This document shows positions 1 through 8,715 of a DNA stretch of 52,657 nucleotides, piece after piece (positions within the stretch are counted from its first letter, which is position 1; each line of letters opens with the position of its first letter). The position numbers and the translations under genes were made by a program. The notes under the pieces are model-generated. The model was not told where the DNA came from. It did not search any database and saw only the letters and a list, made by a program, of their open reading frames with translations. The stretch lies in the NCBI GenBank assembly GCA_017649645.1, contig JAGCGK010000124.1:1-52657 (forward strand), read 5' to 3'. This stretch comes from Clostridiales bacterium. Lineage in GTDB: Bacteria; Bacillota; Clostridia; Saccharofermentanales; Saccharofermentanaceae.

Positions 1-1345
1 TGCTGCAAGCGTCTTCAACAGAAGGATATACGCCGCAAGCAACTGCTGCGAGAATAGCACCGCCCAATGCAGGACCTTCCTCGTTCTCTGTCTGTACAAG
101 GGTAATGTTGAGAATGTCCGCAATGATCTGTCTCCAGAGCGGACTCTTGGCACCACCGCCACACACACCTGACTTCTCAATGTTAACGCCGATGGACTTT
201 GCAGCCTCAAAAGAATCTCTGAGTGCAAATGCAACGCCCTCAAAAACAGCCTGGATCATATCCTGACGAGTTGTATCCATGGACATACCGATGAATGTAG
301 CTCTTGCATCAGGATCATTGATAGGAGATCTCTCACCCATGAGATAAGGAAGGAAGAATACTTTGTTCTTACCGAGTTCCTTGATGCCGGCCTGTTCTGT
401 CTTGAAATCATTTGTCTTGAGGATCTCTTCCATGAACCACTTATTGCAGCTTGCAGCAGCGAGCATACAACCCATGAGGTGGAATCCGCCGTCAGCGTGG
501 TCGAAAGAGTGAAGTGCGTTGTTTGCATCAACGCCGAAAGAATCGTTGGAAATGAAGATCGTACCTGAAGTACCGAGGGAGATATTACATCCGCCCTTAC
601 CTACGATACCCATACCTACAGCTGCTGCAGCGTTGTCGCCAGCACCTGCTGCGATGATACAATCCTTGGAGATGCCGAGTTCTTCAGCGATCTCAGGCTT
701 AAGGTTACCTGTCTTCTCATAGCTCTCGAAGATCTGTGGAAGCCAGTTCATATCGATAGAACAGATGTCGCACATTTCCTTGGACCATGTTCTGTTCTTA
801 ACGTCAAAGTAAAGCGTACCTGAAGCATCAGATACATCTGTTGAGAATACGCCGCTCAATCTGTAAGCGAGGTAGTCCTTAGGAAGACAGATCTTAGCGA
901 TCTTAGCGAAGTTCTCAGGCTCGTTAGCCTTAACCCAAAGTACCTTTGGAGCCGTGAAACCTGCGAAAGCGATATTTCCTGTATATTCAGTGAGCTTATC
1001 CTTGCCGATAACGTTGTTGAGATATTCAGTTTCCTTGTAGGATCTTCCGTCATTCCAAAGGATCGCAGGTCTGATGACCTTATCCTCAGAATCGAGCATA
1101 ACGAGACCATGCATCTGGCCGCCGAAACTGATACCCTTAACTTCGTTGCCGTCAAAGCCCGCGATCAATTCCTTGATACCCTCAACGGATTTGTCGAACC
1201 AATCATATGGATTCTGCTCTGACCAACCTGAGTGTGGAAAATTAACCGGATACTCCTTAGAGACAACTTTAAGAACCTTGCCGCCTTCATCTGCCAAAAT
1301 AAGCTTGACAGCGGACGTTCCAAGGTCAACACCGATAAATAACAT
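1..1345 (-). CDS. xylB: Xylulokinase, 3' end outside the window (partial)
   Basis: FGGY-family sugar kinase that phosphorylates D-xylulose to xylulose 5-phosphate in the cytoplasm, feeding the pentose phosphate pathway. The N-terminus MLFIGVDLGTSAVKLIL is the ATPase phosphate-1 motif, followed by SGWSEQNPYDW, the GGQMHGLV substrate loop typical of XylB, AGAGDNAAAAVG, and GVCGGGAKSPLWRQI near the C-terminal adenosine site. About 448 codons are present, so roughly the last 40-60 residues of a typical ~490-500 residue enzyme lie before position 1. The ATG start has a GGGAGG ribosome binding site 7 nt upstream. The divergent neighbour is an AIM24-family gene. Identification is firm; substrate preference within FGGY kinases is inferred from motif similarity. 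Confidence 0.93.
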   Translation of the reverse strand, partial: MLFIGVDLGTSAVKLILADEGGKVLKVVSKEYPVNFPHSGWSEQNPYDWFDKSVEGIKELIAGFDGNEVKGISFGGQMHGLVMLDSEDKVIRPAILWNDGRSYKETEYLNNVIGKDKLTEYTGNIAFAGFTAPKVLWVKANEPENFAKIAKICLPKDYLAYRLSGVFSTDVSDASGTLYFDVKNRTWSKEMCDICSIDMNWLPQIFESYEKTGNLKPEIAEELGISKDCIIAAGAGDNAAAAVGMGIVGKGGCNISLGTSGTIFISNDSFGVDANNALHSFDHADGGFHLMGCMLAAASCNKWFMEEILKTNDFKTEQAGIKELGKNKVFFLPYLMGERSPINDPDARATFIGMSMDTTRQDMIQAVFEGVAFALRDSFEAAKSIGVNIEKSGVCGGGAKSPLWRQIIADILNITLVQTENEEGPALGGAILAAVACGVYPSVEDACS

Positions 1346-1769
1346 ACGTGTTCCTCCCGTAAAGCCTAATAAACTACAATAAATATAAAAATTATCTATT
1401 TAAAAAGCAATTTCTATTTTGACAAACAAAAAAGGTAATTTTCTACAAATAGCACAAATTTTACACATATTGCGTTTTCGTATAAACCCCTGTTTTCAGC
1501 GCTTTCAGAACTTTTTCGAAAAAGCAAAGCCACATTCTTTGGATTTTTCGAGCGCAAAACGTTACGCGATAAAGTGTCCGAAAATGCCTGTTGATTTAAC
1601 GAATATTGCTATTCCAAAAGAACGATCATAAAGGTTCATTTACATCTTACAGTTTATATTAGAAGTGACCTTTTCCGAGAGAAAAAATGTATTAAATCTG
1701 CAAGAAATCCTCCCCCATATAAGGACATTTGTATTAGAATATAAATATCAATTCACGGGAGGTAATTAT
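1346..1769. other. 424-bp AT-rich divergent intergenic region with a possible cre site
   Basis: The region separates xylB from the AIM24-family gene and carries no convincing gene. At 1494-1508 the sequence reads TGAAAGCGCTGAAA on the minus strand, close to the CcpA catabolite-response element consensus TGAAAGCGCTTTCA. It lies about 70 bp upstream of the predicted xylB -35 box, so a role in xylB repression is uncertain. At 1512 there is also a copy of the palindrome TTTTCGAAAA that recurs throughout the window. Confidence 0.35.
1397..1425 (-). promoter_or_regulatory. Predicted sigma-A promoter of xylB
   Basis: On the minus strand TTGTCA (1425-1420) and TAAATA (1402-1397) are separated by 17 bp, about 50 nt upstream of the xylB start codon. 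This is the best promoter match in the interval. Confidence 0.5.
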
Positions 1770-2447
1770 ATGCAGTACGAGATTAAAGGTCAGCCGTTTC
1801 CGGTTGCAATTTGTACTCTTAACAACGGCGAATCCCTCATCACTGAGAGAGGTTCGATGAGCTGGATGTCAGACGGTCTTAAGATGGAGACAGTAGGCGG
1901 TTCCATCGGTAAGGCTTTCGGAAGACTTGTATCCGGTGAGTCCATGTTCCAGAACAAGTATACAGCTCAGAAAGAGGGCGCTTACATTGCATTCGCTTCC
2001 AGCTTCCCTGGCGAGATCAGAGCACTTGATATCAGACCTGGTCAGGAAATGGTAGTTCAGAAGTCAGGATTCCTCGCAAGCGAGCAATCCGTAGAGCTTT
2101 CCATCCACTTCAAAAAGAAGTTCGGCGCAGGACTTTTCGGTGGTGAAGGTTTCATCATGCAAAAGCTCTCCGGTAACGGAACAGCATTCGTAGAGCTTGA
2201 CGGTTCCGTTGTTGAATATAATCTCGCTCCGGGCGAGACAATGTACCTCGACACAGGTTATCTTGCAATGATGGATGCTACAGTTCAGATGGATATCGAG
2301 ATGGTCAAGGGTGCCAAGAACATCTTCCTCGGCGGCGAAGGATTATTTAACACCAAAGTAACCGGCCCTGGCCGTGTTTGGATCCAGACAATGCCGATCC
2401 CTACACTTGCTATGTCTATCGCTACATACATCCCTACCAAGGGCTGA
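1770..2447 (+). CDS. AIM24 / TIGR00266-family protein
   Basis: A 225-residue protein of the AIM24 family (DUF124, TIGR00266), a beta-rich fold of unclear bacterial function related to mitochondrial Aim24. Visible family features are the early MQYEIKGQPFPVAICTLNNGES segment, a glycine-rich middle (KKKFGAGLFGGEGFIMQKLSG), the DGSVVEYNLAPGE segment, and the C-terminal GEGLFNTKVTGPGRVWIQTMP. No signal peptide or membrane segment is seen. The ATG at 1770 has a GGGAGG ribosome binding site; a longer frame to 1665 lacks one. It is transcribed alone and closed by a strong terminator. Family assignment is firm; function is unknown. Confidence 0.9.
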   Translation: MQYEIKGQPFPVAICTLNNGESLITERGSMSWMSDGLKMETVGGSIGKAFGRLVSGESMFQNKYTAQKEGAYIAFASSFPGEIRALDIRPGQEMVVQKSGFLASEQSVELSIHFKKKFGAGLFGGEGFIMQKLSGNGTAFVELDGSVVEYNLAPGETMYLDTGYLAMMDATVQMDIEMVKGAKNIFLGGEGLFNTKVTGPGRVWIQTMPIPTLAMSIATYIPTKG

Positions 2448-2471
2448 TCTATCAGTAATCTATAAAATGAA

Positions 2472-2499
2472 GAGCGCTGTCAGCGACAGCGCTCTTTTT
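2472..2499 (+). terminator. Rho-independent terminator of the AIM24-family gene
   Basis: A perfect 10-bp stem GAGCGCTGTC / GACAGCGCTC with a 3-nt loop is followed by TTTTT. It slightly overlaps the 3' end of the convergent small membrane-protein gene. Confidence 0.9.
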
Positions 2500-2689
2500 A
2501 TCTCTTCGAAAACACTTTCCTGAATGTAACGAATGAAAATGCCAGAAGCGAAACCAAAGCTCCGGCTCCGCAGATCCTGATAACGGTATCCGGAATACTT
2601 ACTCCGAATGCAATTCCGCTCAGCATCACGATCAAAAATCCTGCCAGCAGGATCCCGCTTACGATCCATAATACATTGATCTTTCTCAT
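2498..2689 (-). CDS. Small two-TM membrane protein downstream of XRE regulator
   Basis: A 63-residue protein with two hydrophobic segments (about residues 5-23 and 33-52), a charged N-terminus MRKINVLW and a basic tail ending FSKR. I do not recognise a family. The ATG at 2689 has an AAAGGAG site overlapping the stop of the upstream XRE gene, and the two genes are only 4 nt apart, so they are almost certainly translated from one mRNA. Pairing with a membrane-tethered regulator suggests it senses or modulates that regulator; this is inference only. Confidence 0.7.
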   Translation of the reverse strand: MRKINVLWIVSGILLAGFLIVMLSGIAFGVSIPDTVIRICGAGALVSLLAFSFVTFRKVFSKR

Positions 2690-2693
2690 TTGT

Positions 2694-3218
2694 TCATGAC
2701 TCCTTTTCTTCGGAGTCCAGACCAAGAAGTCTTCTCTTGAAATCGCAGAATTTACTCAGTTTACCGGTCATATATAAGATCACAAAGATCAATACTCCAA
2801 TGGCAAGTCCCAATGTAAAGCTCATGCCAAATCCTGACCAGAATGAATCCTGAAGTTCAAGGCATTCCAGTATCAGATGAACGATCAGAGCAGTAAGTCC
2901 TATGAACGTATACGCCATTACTGTTCTTGATAATCTAACATTACGATCATTCTGGTATTCAGCTACCTTTAAAACAGTTTCTTTTGTTTCCCGATCCAAC
3001 ATCTCGTTTTTCCTCGCTCCGTCTAATATTTCACGGAGATCGACTTCATAAAGATCAGACAATTCCATTAAAAGATCAATGTCAGGAAGATTACTTCCAG
3101 TTTCCCATCTGGAAACTGTTCTTCTTGCAACTCCCAATTTCTCGGCGAGCTGCTCCTGAGTAAGATTTTTCTCTTTACGAAGTTCTGAAAGAAATCTTCC
3201 TATCTTTGCCTGATCCAT
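2694..3218 (-). CDS. XRE-family regulator with C-terminal membrane segments
   Basis: A 174-residue protein. Residues 1-65 form a Cro/CI-type helix-turn-helix (LRKEKNLTQEQLAEKLGVAR, then TVSRWETGSNLPDIDLLMEL). After a charged linker, two hydrophobic helices follow (about 100-120 and 132-152: TVMAYTFIGLTALIVHLIL and TLGLAIGVLIFVILYM), then a basic tail. A DNA-binding domain anchored in the membrane is a recurring Clostridial arrangement. The ATG has GGAGG at 7 nt. It heads a two-gene operon with the small membrane protein at 2498-2689. Target genes are not evident; autoregulation is plausible. Confidence 0.85.
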   Translation of the reverse strand: MDQAKIGRFLSELRKEKNLTQEQLAEKLGVARRTVSRWETGSNLPDIDLLMELSDLYEVDLREILDGARKNEMLDRETKETVLKVAEYQNDRNVRLSRTVMAYTFIGLTALIVHLILECLELQDSFWSGFGMSFTLGLAIGVLIFVILYMTGKLSKFCDFKRRLLGLDSEEKES

Positions 3219-3400
3219 AAGTCAACCTCCTTGATGTCCACAGACTAGCTTTTCGAAAACGAGAGTTAAAGGACACAAAGTGAGCATTTAGTTTTTTTAC
3301 CTTGTGACAACAATGTCTCATATCGCTAAACAGCTGATACATCGCAGTTTTCTAAATTTCAATTCATTATACTACAATTCGCCCGACTCGAAAAAAACGC

Positions 3401-3432
3401 AAAAAAGATCCCTCGGGCGAACCCGAGGGATC
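3401..3432 (-). terminator. Terminator of the SPFH/zinc-ribbon gene
   Basis: On the minus strand an 11-bp perfect stem GATCCCTCGGG / CCCGAGGGATC with a 4-nt loop is followed by TTTTTT, 23 nt after the SPFH stop codon. Confidence 0.92.
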
Positions 3433-3454
3433 GATAGATCAAATCAGATCAACA

Positions 3455-4816
3455 TTATGGCTGTGGCTTACCGCAGTTGCTGCAGAACTTACCGGAGTTT
3501 GTCGTGCCGCACTCGCATGTCCAGTCACCTGATGGCTGTGGCTTACCGCAGTTGCTGCAGAACTTACCTGTGTTAGTAGCACCGCAACTACATGTCCAAG
3601 AACCTGCAGGAGCAGCAGGTGCCGGCTGTGGCTTACCGCATGTTCCGCAGAACTTACCCTGGTTAACAGCACCGCACTCGCATGTCCATCCGCCCTGTGG
3701 AGCCGGTGGAGGGTTGCCGCCGCCAACTACTGCGCCGCCCATAGCGCCGCCTTGCTGGCCGCCCTGATTGTTCTGGAGCATTCCGAAAGCACCGTTGGAC
3801 ATAGCGCCCATGCCTCCCATGCCTCCGACCATACCCATGCCCATGAAGCCGTTAACTGCGCCGTTAGCGTTAGCAGCAGCAGTATTCATAGCCTCTGTCT
3901 GGCCAAGGATAGCCTGTGTAGCAACAGCATTCGGATTGTTTGCGAATACAGCTGCGTTGTCGTACTTCTCGATTCTCTCTCTGGACTTCTCGTCTGGCTG
4001 CGGGATACCGAGAGCTACTTCCTCGACGATCATACCACGGCCCTTGAGCCACTTCTCGTCAAGAACTGTCTGCATATTCTCACGAAGCTTTGTCTTATTA
4101 CCAGGGAGCTGTGCGAATTCAATCTTATCTACTGTACCGCAAAGGTTCAATGCCTCTGTCATAAGGTCAAGGAACTCAAGACGCGGTTGCTTAGGATCCT
4201 TAGGTGTACCCATGAGATCGATCGTTCTGTACTCACCGGAGATGCTGGAGCAAACGTTTCTCCAGAATGTGATAGGATCAGCGATCTTGAATGTGAAAGA
4301 TCCGTTGAGCTTAATATAGATATTTCTGTAAACAGGATCCGGATATGGAACAGGTGAAGAAGTACCGAACTTCTGATCCCTGATCTCCTGCATGTTTACA
4401 TAGTAAACGAGCTGCTCTTGCATGATCTCTCCGCCGGCTCTCATACGATTCCATGTATCAACAACGGAAGCCTTGAGGTTCTGGAAGAAGTGCTCATTAG
4501 CAAGACATGAAGGAGCTGTGGAAGAATCGAATGAATACATTCCGCCCTCACCGTCAGCTACATAGTCAACTACCTGTCCGTTATTAACAAGGATAAGTGC
4601 GTGATTCGGTGGTACTACGATCTTAGAACCGTTAGAAATAACGTCTGAATTTCCCTTATTGTTTCCCTTTGTAATCTTGTTAGCGCCCTTTCTGCACAAA
4701 ACTTCCTGTCCAAGTGCATCGGTCGTGAAGAATTCCAAATACTGATCAGCGAACTGTGAAGAAATAGATCCGCCGACTGTACTTGCAATGTTGCCAATCA
4801 ATTTGATCAAGCCCAT
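3455..4816 (-). CDS. SPFH-domain protein with three C-terminal zinc ribbons (YdjI-like)
   Basis: A 453-residue protein of the SPFH/virion-core-like group related to Bacillus YdjI. Residues ~1-315 are the SPFH (band-7) part, including LVNNGQVVDYVADGEGGMYSF and the MIVEEVALGIPQPDE segment. A Met/Gly/Ala-rich linker (~330-385) follows, then three near-identical zinc ribbons, each of the form W-T-C-x-C-G-x-x-N-x-G-K-F-C-x-x-C-G-K-P-Q-P. SPFH proteins usually scaffold membrane microdomains, and YdjI-type proteins lie near stress ABC or phage-shock-like systems. The ATG at 4816 has GGAGG at 9 nt; an upstream in-frame start lacks one. Monocistronic, with its own promoter and terminator. The function of the ribbons is unknown. 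Confidence 0.88.
   Translation of the reverse strand: MGLIKLIGNIASTVGGSISSQFADQYLEFFTTDALGQEVLCRKGANKITKGNNKGNSDVISNGSKIVVPPNHALILVNNGQVVDYVADGEGGMYSFDSSTAPSCLANEHFFQNLKASVVDTWNRMRAGGEIMQEQLVYYVNMQEIRDQKFGTSSPVPYPDPVYRNIYIKLNGSFTFKIADPITFWRNVCSSISGEYRTIDLMGTPKDPKQPRLEFLDLMTEALNLCGTVDKIEFAQLPGNKTKLRENMQTVLDEKWLKGRGMIVEEVALGIPQPDEKSRERIEKYDNAAVFANNPNAVATQAILGQTEAMNTAAANANGAVNGFMGMGMVGGMGGMGAMSNGAFGMLQNNQGGQQGGAMGGAVVGGGNPPPAPQGGWTCECGAVNQGKFCGTCGKPQPAPAAPAGSWTCSCGATNTGKFCSNCGKPQPSGDWTCECGTTNSGKFCSNCGKPQP
3457..3568. repeat. Direct repeats encoding the zinc ribbons
   Basis: A 37-bp stretch is identical at 3457-3493 and 3532-3568 (75-bp period, exactly one ribbon). A third, diverged copy begins near 3624, offset by 90 bp. 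Near-identity of two units indicates recent in-frame duplication. Confidence 0.85.
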
Positions 4817-4862
4817 AATACAAGTTCCTCCTAAATGATTTATACTTCCAAAGTACAAACAA

Positions 4863-4891
4863 ATTTTATCATTAAAGGAAGGATTTCACAA
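4863..4891 (-). promoter_or_regulatory. Predicted promoter of the SPFH gene
   Basis: Minus-strand TTGTGA (4891-4886) and TAAAAT (4868-4863) have a 17-bp spacer, about 45 nt before the GGAGG/ATG of the SPFH gene. Confidence 0.6.
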
Positions 4892-4910
4892 CAATTTTAA
4901 CAAGCCAAGG

Positions 4911-5603
4911 TCAGTAATTATACGTTATATTTCGCTTAATGCACAAAAATTCGCCGGGTTTATTCAGAGTAGCAAGAGTATTGTCATCAAATCGGCCATC
5001 CAGAACAGATGTCGCCACGAGAGGAACACCCACCTTTTCCGATACGTTGTGGATGATCTCATTTCCGCGAATAATATCCTCAAACTGCGTCTCATCAAGA
5101 AGGTTCGTGTTATTGATAAATCCGGTTATCGGAAGCTTCGCTGCTGCCTCAAGATCCTTAGCCATTTGGATAATGGAATCCTCGTCGGAAGTAAACGGTC
5201 TTAATGTGTTTATGACCATGAAAAGGTTGTAGTCGATACCCAAAAGCCTGTTGTGCATGGATCCCAATACATTTGCGCCCATATCTTCTCCGCCTATATC
5301 GAAAACACCCACATAACTTTCATCATCGAAAATGGAATAGACCTCGCCTGAAAGTGCAGGAACATCGACGTTTGAGTTCGCGTAAGAAGGAGATATTACT
5401 CGGATGTCGAGATTATCGAGTTTTCGAGCGGCATCGGCAGAACGATAGAAAGGATTAACGATATCAAGGTCTGCCAAAAGGACCTTTGCTCCGGGATTTC
5501 TGGTCTTGATCCCGACTGCGCAGTTGACCGATATCTCGGACTTGCCGCTTCCGTATGCTCCTATGAAAATGTTCAATCTCTTGCTGTCAAATATGCTGCT
5601 CAT
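4911..5603 (-). CDS. P-loop ATPase of the MinD/ParA/CobQ class
   Basis: A 230-residue cytoplasmic ATPase with an N-terminal Walker A motif GAYGSGKSE (about residues 16-24), a switch-like LLADLDIVNPFYRS, and VFDIGGEDMGANVLG in the position of a deviant Walker B. SIMIBI-class proteins of this kind often sit beside redox enzymes. Here it lies 8 nt downstream of a nitroreductase, whose stop overlaps its weak ribosome binding site (AGAGG), which suggests translational coupling. No partner or cargo can be named. It is the last gene of a run reading from dnaE through uvrB-independent genes; a promoter within the run cannot be excluded. Confidence 0.75.
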   Translation of the reverse strand: MSSIFDSKRLNIFIGAYGSGKSEISVNCAVGIKTRNPGAKVLLADLDIVNPFYRSADAARKLDNLDIRVISPSYANSNVDVPALSGEVYSIFDDESYVGVFDIGGEDMGANVLGSMHNRLLGIDYNLFMVINTLRPFTSDEDSIIQMAKDLEAAAKLPITGFINNTNLLDETQFEDIIRGNEIIHNVSEKVGVPLVATSVLDGRFDDNTLATLNKPGEFLCIKRNITYNY

Positions 5604-5611
5604 ATTATTCT

Positions 5612-6205
5612 TTAACCTCTGAATTCGACTATGTCTTCTGTTGTTTTTCTCGGTCTCATTTCAGGGACCTCATTAGGGAAACCGACTGCGATGGCGCCCG
5701 CCAGCTGATTCTCGCTGCCGAGGAATGCACGGAGCGGCTCGTGAGCGAAGAAAGTGTTGGCGATCCAAAGGGTGCCTAAGCCTTCCTCTGTTGCCGCAAG
5801 GAGCATGTTCTCGACGGAAGCACCGATGGAAAGACAGTCAGTGATCTCCATGATCCTTCCGAAGATATCCTGCGGCGGACCAAACGGAGTAGTTCCGTTG
5901 GTGTTGATGATAAGGATGATGGTCGGAGCGCCGCGCATGATGCGGAGAGTGTTCTGCGCGTCAAGGACGCCCGGCTTCGCGCCTTCAGGCAAAGAAGGTT
6001 CGTTCAATGCGGCGATTAGGCCCTGCTCCATTACGCCGAGCATGATCTCGCGCTGCTGTCCTTCAAAGACGATGTATTTCCAAGGCTGTCTGTTCTTGGC
6101 GGAAGGAGCCATCCTTCCTGCTTCGATCATCTTCATGATGAGGTCTCTCGGGACCTTCTCGTCCTTGAACTTACGAATACTTCTTCTATTAAAGATCGCG
6201 TCCAT
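5612..6205 (-). CDS. Nitroreductase-family FMN protein
   Basis: A 197-residue nitroreductase-fold flavoprotein that would reduce nitro or quinone-like substrates with NAD(P)H. It opens with MDAIFNRRSIRKFKDEKVP, whose R-R-S-x-R is the FMN phosphate-binding segment, followed by AGRMAPSAKNRQPWKYIV and the C-terminal GLGTLWIANTFF and AVGFPNEVPEMRPRK. Length and order fit the family. GGAGG lies 8 nt before the ATG. Its physiological substrate cannot be read from sequence. Confidence 0.9.
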   Translation of the reverse strand: MDAIFNRRSIRKFKDEKVPRDLIMKMIEAGRMAPSAKNRQPWKYIVFEGQQREIMLGVMEQGLIAALNEPSLPEGAKPGVLDAQNTLRIMRGAPTIILIINTNGTTPFGPPQDIFGRIMEITDCLSIGASVENMLLAATEEGLGTLWIANTFFAHEPLRAFLGSENQLAGAIAVGFPNEVPEMRPRKTTEDIVEFRG

Positions 6206-6222
6206 TTAAGTAACCTCCGTTA

Positions 6223-8688
6223 TCAATATAGCTCTGCTATGGTCACGCCGTCGTCGCCTTCGCCTATCGTTCCGAGGCGGTGGGACTTAACGCGTCTGCT
6301 CTGTCTTAAGTAATCGTCAACCGCGCTTCTTAAGGCTCCTGTTCCCTTGCCGTGAACGATCCTTATCTTCTTGATGCCGCTTAACGAACAATCGTCGATA
6401 TAACTGTCGAGGATCGATGTAGCTTCGTCAACACGTTTTCCGAGGAGCATTACCTCAGGCATCGTGGAAGAGGATTTCTGCATTGCGATCACGGTCGCAG
6501 AATCGTTCTTCTTCTCGATCGGACGGTCACGTCTGGTCTTCGTCTCCTTAGGCGGCTCTTTCTGCTCTCTGGTTGGAAGCCTCAGTGCTTCTTTTTCCAT
6601 TGTCATCCTCATGGTGCCTGATTCGATCTGGACCTTTCCTGATTTGTTCGGAAGGCTTACGCAGGTTCCGAGCATATCAAGATGAGGAATATAGTACTTC
6701 TCACCGATCTTAAACTCCTTCGGGACTTCACCCGGAAGAGATGTCTTATCCAGGATCTCGTCATCGGCGGAGTCGTCGGTCAGATCCTTAAGACCTGCAC
6801 GAAGACGTCTTCTGACTTTCTCCATCTCATCCATTGCTTCGCGCTTGTCTTTGTTCTTGCCGGCCTTTTTGAGCTTACGGATAAGTTCGTCCAGCTCCTC
6901 CTCTTTTTCTTCGAGAAGTTCGCGCTGCTCTTTACGGGAGTCGTTGAGGATCTTGGTCTTGGAAGCCTTGAGCGCTTTCTTTTCTTCTTCGAGAGCATTC
7001 TTTGCTTCCTGAAGTTCCTCATTGAGTTTTTTGTTCTCTTCGAAAAGTCTCTTCGCCTCGCGGTTGTTTTCTTCCGCAGACTCCAAAAGTCTTTCAAAAG
7101 CAAGTTCGTCGTTACTTAAGTTGACCATGGCGGAGTCGATTATCTTTGAAGGAACGCCGAGCTTTTTCGAGATGACGAAAGCGTTACTTACACCCGGCAT
7201 ACCGATAATGAGCCTATAGGTAGGCGACAATGTGTCGGTATCAAATTCGCAGGCAGCGTTCATGACGCCTTCTTTTTCTATGGCATAAGCTTTGAGTTCC
7301 TTGTAGTGAGTGGTTGCCATGGTGGTGCAGCCGCGCTCAAAAAGCTCGTCGAGGATGGCGATCGCGAGTGCCGCGCCCTCGGCCGGATCGGTACCGGATC
7401 CGAGCTCGTCCAAAAGAACGAGAGAGTTCTTACGGGTGTTTTTCAGGATGAAAACGATGTTGGACATGTGAGCCGAGAAAGTCGACAGGCTCTGCTCGAT
7501 GCTCTGCTCATCGCCGATGTCGGCAAGGACCCTGTCAAAACATGCGATCTCGGATCCCTGGGCACACGGAAGCATGAGGCCTGCCATAGCCATCAGGGTA
7601 AATAGTCCGCAGGTCTTAAGGGATACCGTCTTACCGCCGGTATTCGGACCCGTGATGATCAAAGATCTGTAATCCTTACCTAGCTCAATGTCGACAGGAA
7701 CGACAGATTCCTTAGGAATGAGCGGATGCCTTGCCTTAACGAGGCGGATGTAGCTCTTATCGTTAAGGACCGGCTTTGAAGCGTTCATCCTCATAGCAAG
7801 TTCCGCCTTGGCGCAGACAAAGTCGATATCGGCAACGAGCACGATATCTGACTCGAGAGAATCGGATTCTCTTAAGACACGCTTGGTAAGTTCTTCAAGG
7901 ATGCGCTGGATCTCTTCCCTCTCTAAAGCTACGAGTTCTCTGATCCTGTTGTTGGCTTCAACAACTGCCAAAGGCTCGATGAAAACTGTCTGACCCGTTG
8001 AAGATGTGTCGTGAACGATACCCGGAAGCCTGGACTTACATTCGGCCTTGACCGGTACGCAATAACGGTCTCCTCTTATCGTAATGATCGCTTCCTGAAG
8101 GATATCTTCGCTGTTACGGATAACGCGGTCGAGCATCACTCTGATGTTCTGCTGGATGTCTTTCTTCTCGCGGCGGAGCGAATACAAAGTGTCGCTGGCG
8201 CGGTCGTTCATCTCATCTTCGTTAACAATGGAAGCTGCGATGTCTTTCTCGAGAGAAGAAACTGTAGAAAGAGCACCGATGGAACTAAAAAGATTCGTTC
8301 CCTCCATGTCGGAATGTTCGTTGGAGATAACTAAAGTCAGTCTCTCAACAGAACGAAGGAATGATGCGACATCCAAAAGCTGCCGCATGGTAAGGACACC
8401 GCCTGCCCTCGCAAATGAAATGCAGGATTTGATGTCGCCAAATCCAGAGAGCGGCAATGGTCCGTATTTGTTCATGTAGATGAATGCTTCTTCTGTATCA
8501 TCAAGTCCGTCCTTGACGATGGTTGCATCAGTAGTAGGAAAGAGATCTTCAGCGATCGCTCTTCCGTAACTTGTTCTCGTGCAATCGAGAAGCATGTTCT
8601 TGATCTTGTCGAATTCGAGGACACTCAGGACACGTCCGCGTATCTGCTTGCGGCGTTCTTCTTCCTCAAAAGTTGAATATCTGTACAT
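6223..8688 (-). CDS. mutS2: MutS2 family ATPase/endonuclease
   Basis: An 821-residue MutS2 protein, linked to recombination control and to rescue of collided ribosomes. The core lever and ATPase show Walker A (TGPNTGGKT, ~346-354) and Walker B/signature (LVLLDELGSGTDPAEG, ~423-438). A long charged coiled coil (~520-650) follows. The C-terminal Smr nuclease domain contains IRIVHGKGTGALR. About 20 N-terminal residues (MYRYSTFEEEERRKQ) precede the usual start at VLEFDKI; no later ATG with a ribosome site exists before the conserved core, and the site before 8688 is weak. It lies 27 nt after pfkA and 17 nt before the nitroreductase. Confidence 0.95.
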   Translation of the reverse strand: MYRYSTFEEEERRKQIRGRVLSVLEFDKIKNMLLDCTRTSYGRAIAEDLFPTTDATIVKDGLDDTEEAFIYMNKYGPLPLSGFGDIKSCISFARAGGVLTMRQLLDVASFLRSVERLTLVISNEHSDMEGTNLFSSIGALSTVSSLEKDIAASIVNEDEMNDRASDTLYSLRREKKDIQQNIRVMLDRVIRNSEDILQEAIITIRGDRYCVPVKAECKSRLPGIVHDTSSTGQTVFIEPLAVVEANNRIRELVALEREEIQRILEELTKRVLRESDSLESDIVLVADIDFVCAKAELAMRMNASKPVLNDKSYIRLVKARHPLIPKESVVPVDIELGKDYRSLIITGPNTGGKTVSLKTCGLFTLMAMAGLMLPCAQGSEIACFDRVLADIGDEQSIEQSLSTFSAHMSNIVFILKNTRKNSLVLLDELGSGTDPAEGAALAIAILDELFERGCTTMATTHYKELKAYAIEKEGVMNAACEFDTDTLSPTYRLIIGMPGVSNAFVISKKLGVPSKIIDSAMVNLSNDELAFERLLESAEENNREAKRLFEENKKLNEELQEAKNALEEEKKALKASKTKILNDSRKEQRELLEEKEEELDELIRKLKKAGKNKDKREAMDEMEKVRRRLRAGLKDLTDDSADDEILDKTSLPGEVPKEFKIGEKYYIPHLDMLGTCVSLPNKSGKVQIESGTMRMTMEKEALRLPTREQKEPPKETKTRRDRPIEKKNDSATVIAMQKSSSTMPEVMLLGKRVDEATSILDSYIDDCSLSGIKKIRIVHGKGTGALRSAVDDYLRQSRRVKSHRLGTIGEGDDGVTIAELY

Positions 8689-8715
8689 ATTATCTTCGAC
8701 TCAAGACAGATCGGA

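Noticed and set aside
1494-1508. Functional catabolite-repression site for xylB
   Set aside because: Match is imperfect and it lies too far upstream of the predicted promoter to be confident; kept only as a note in the intergenic entry.
1419-1631. 70-codon plus-strand frame in the xylB/AIM24 intergenic region
   Set aside because: TTG start without a ribosome site, AT-rich low-complexity composition, and overlap with the xylB promoter.
3439-4357. Long plus-strand frames opposite the SPFH gene
   Set aside because: They are antisense shadows of the repetitive zinc-ribbon and alanine/methionine-rich coding sequence, without ribosome sites.
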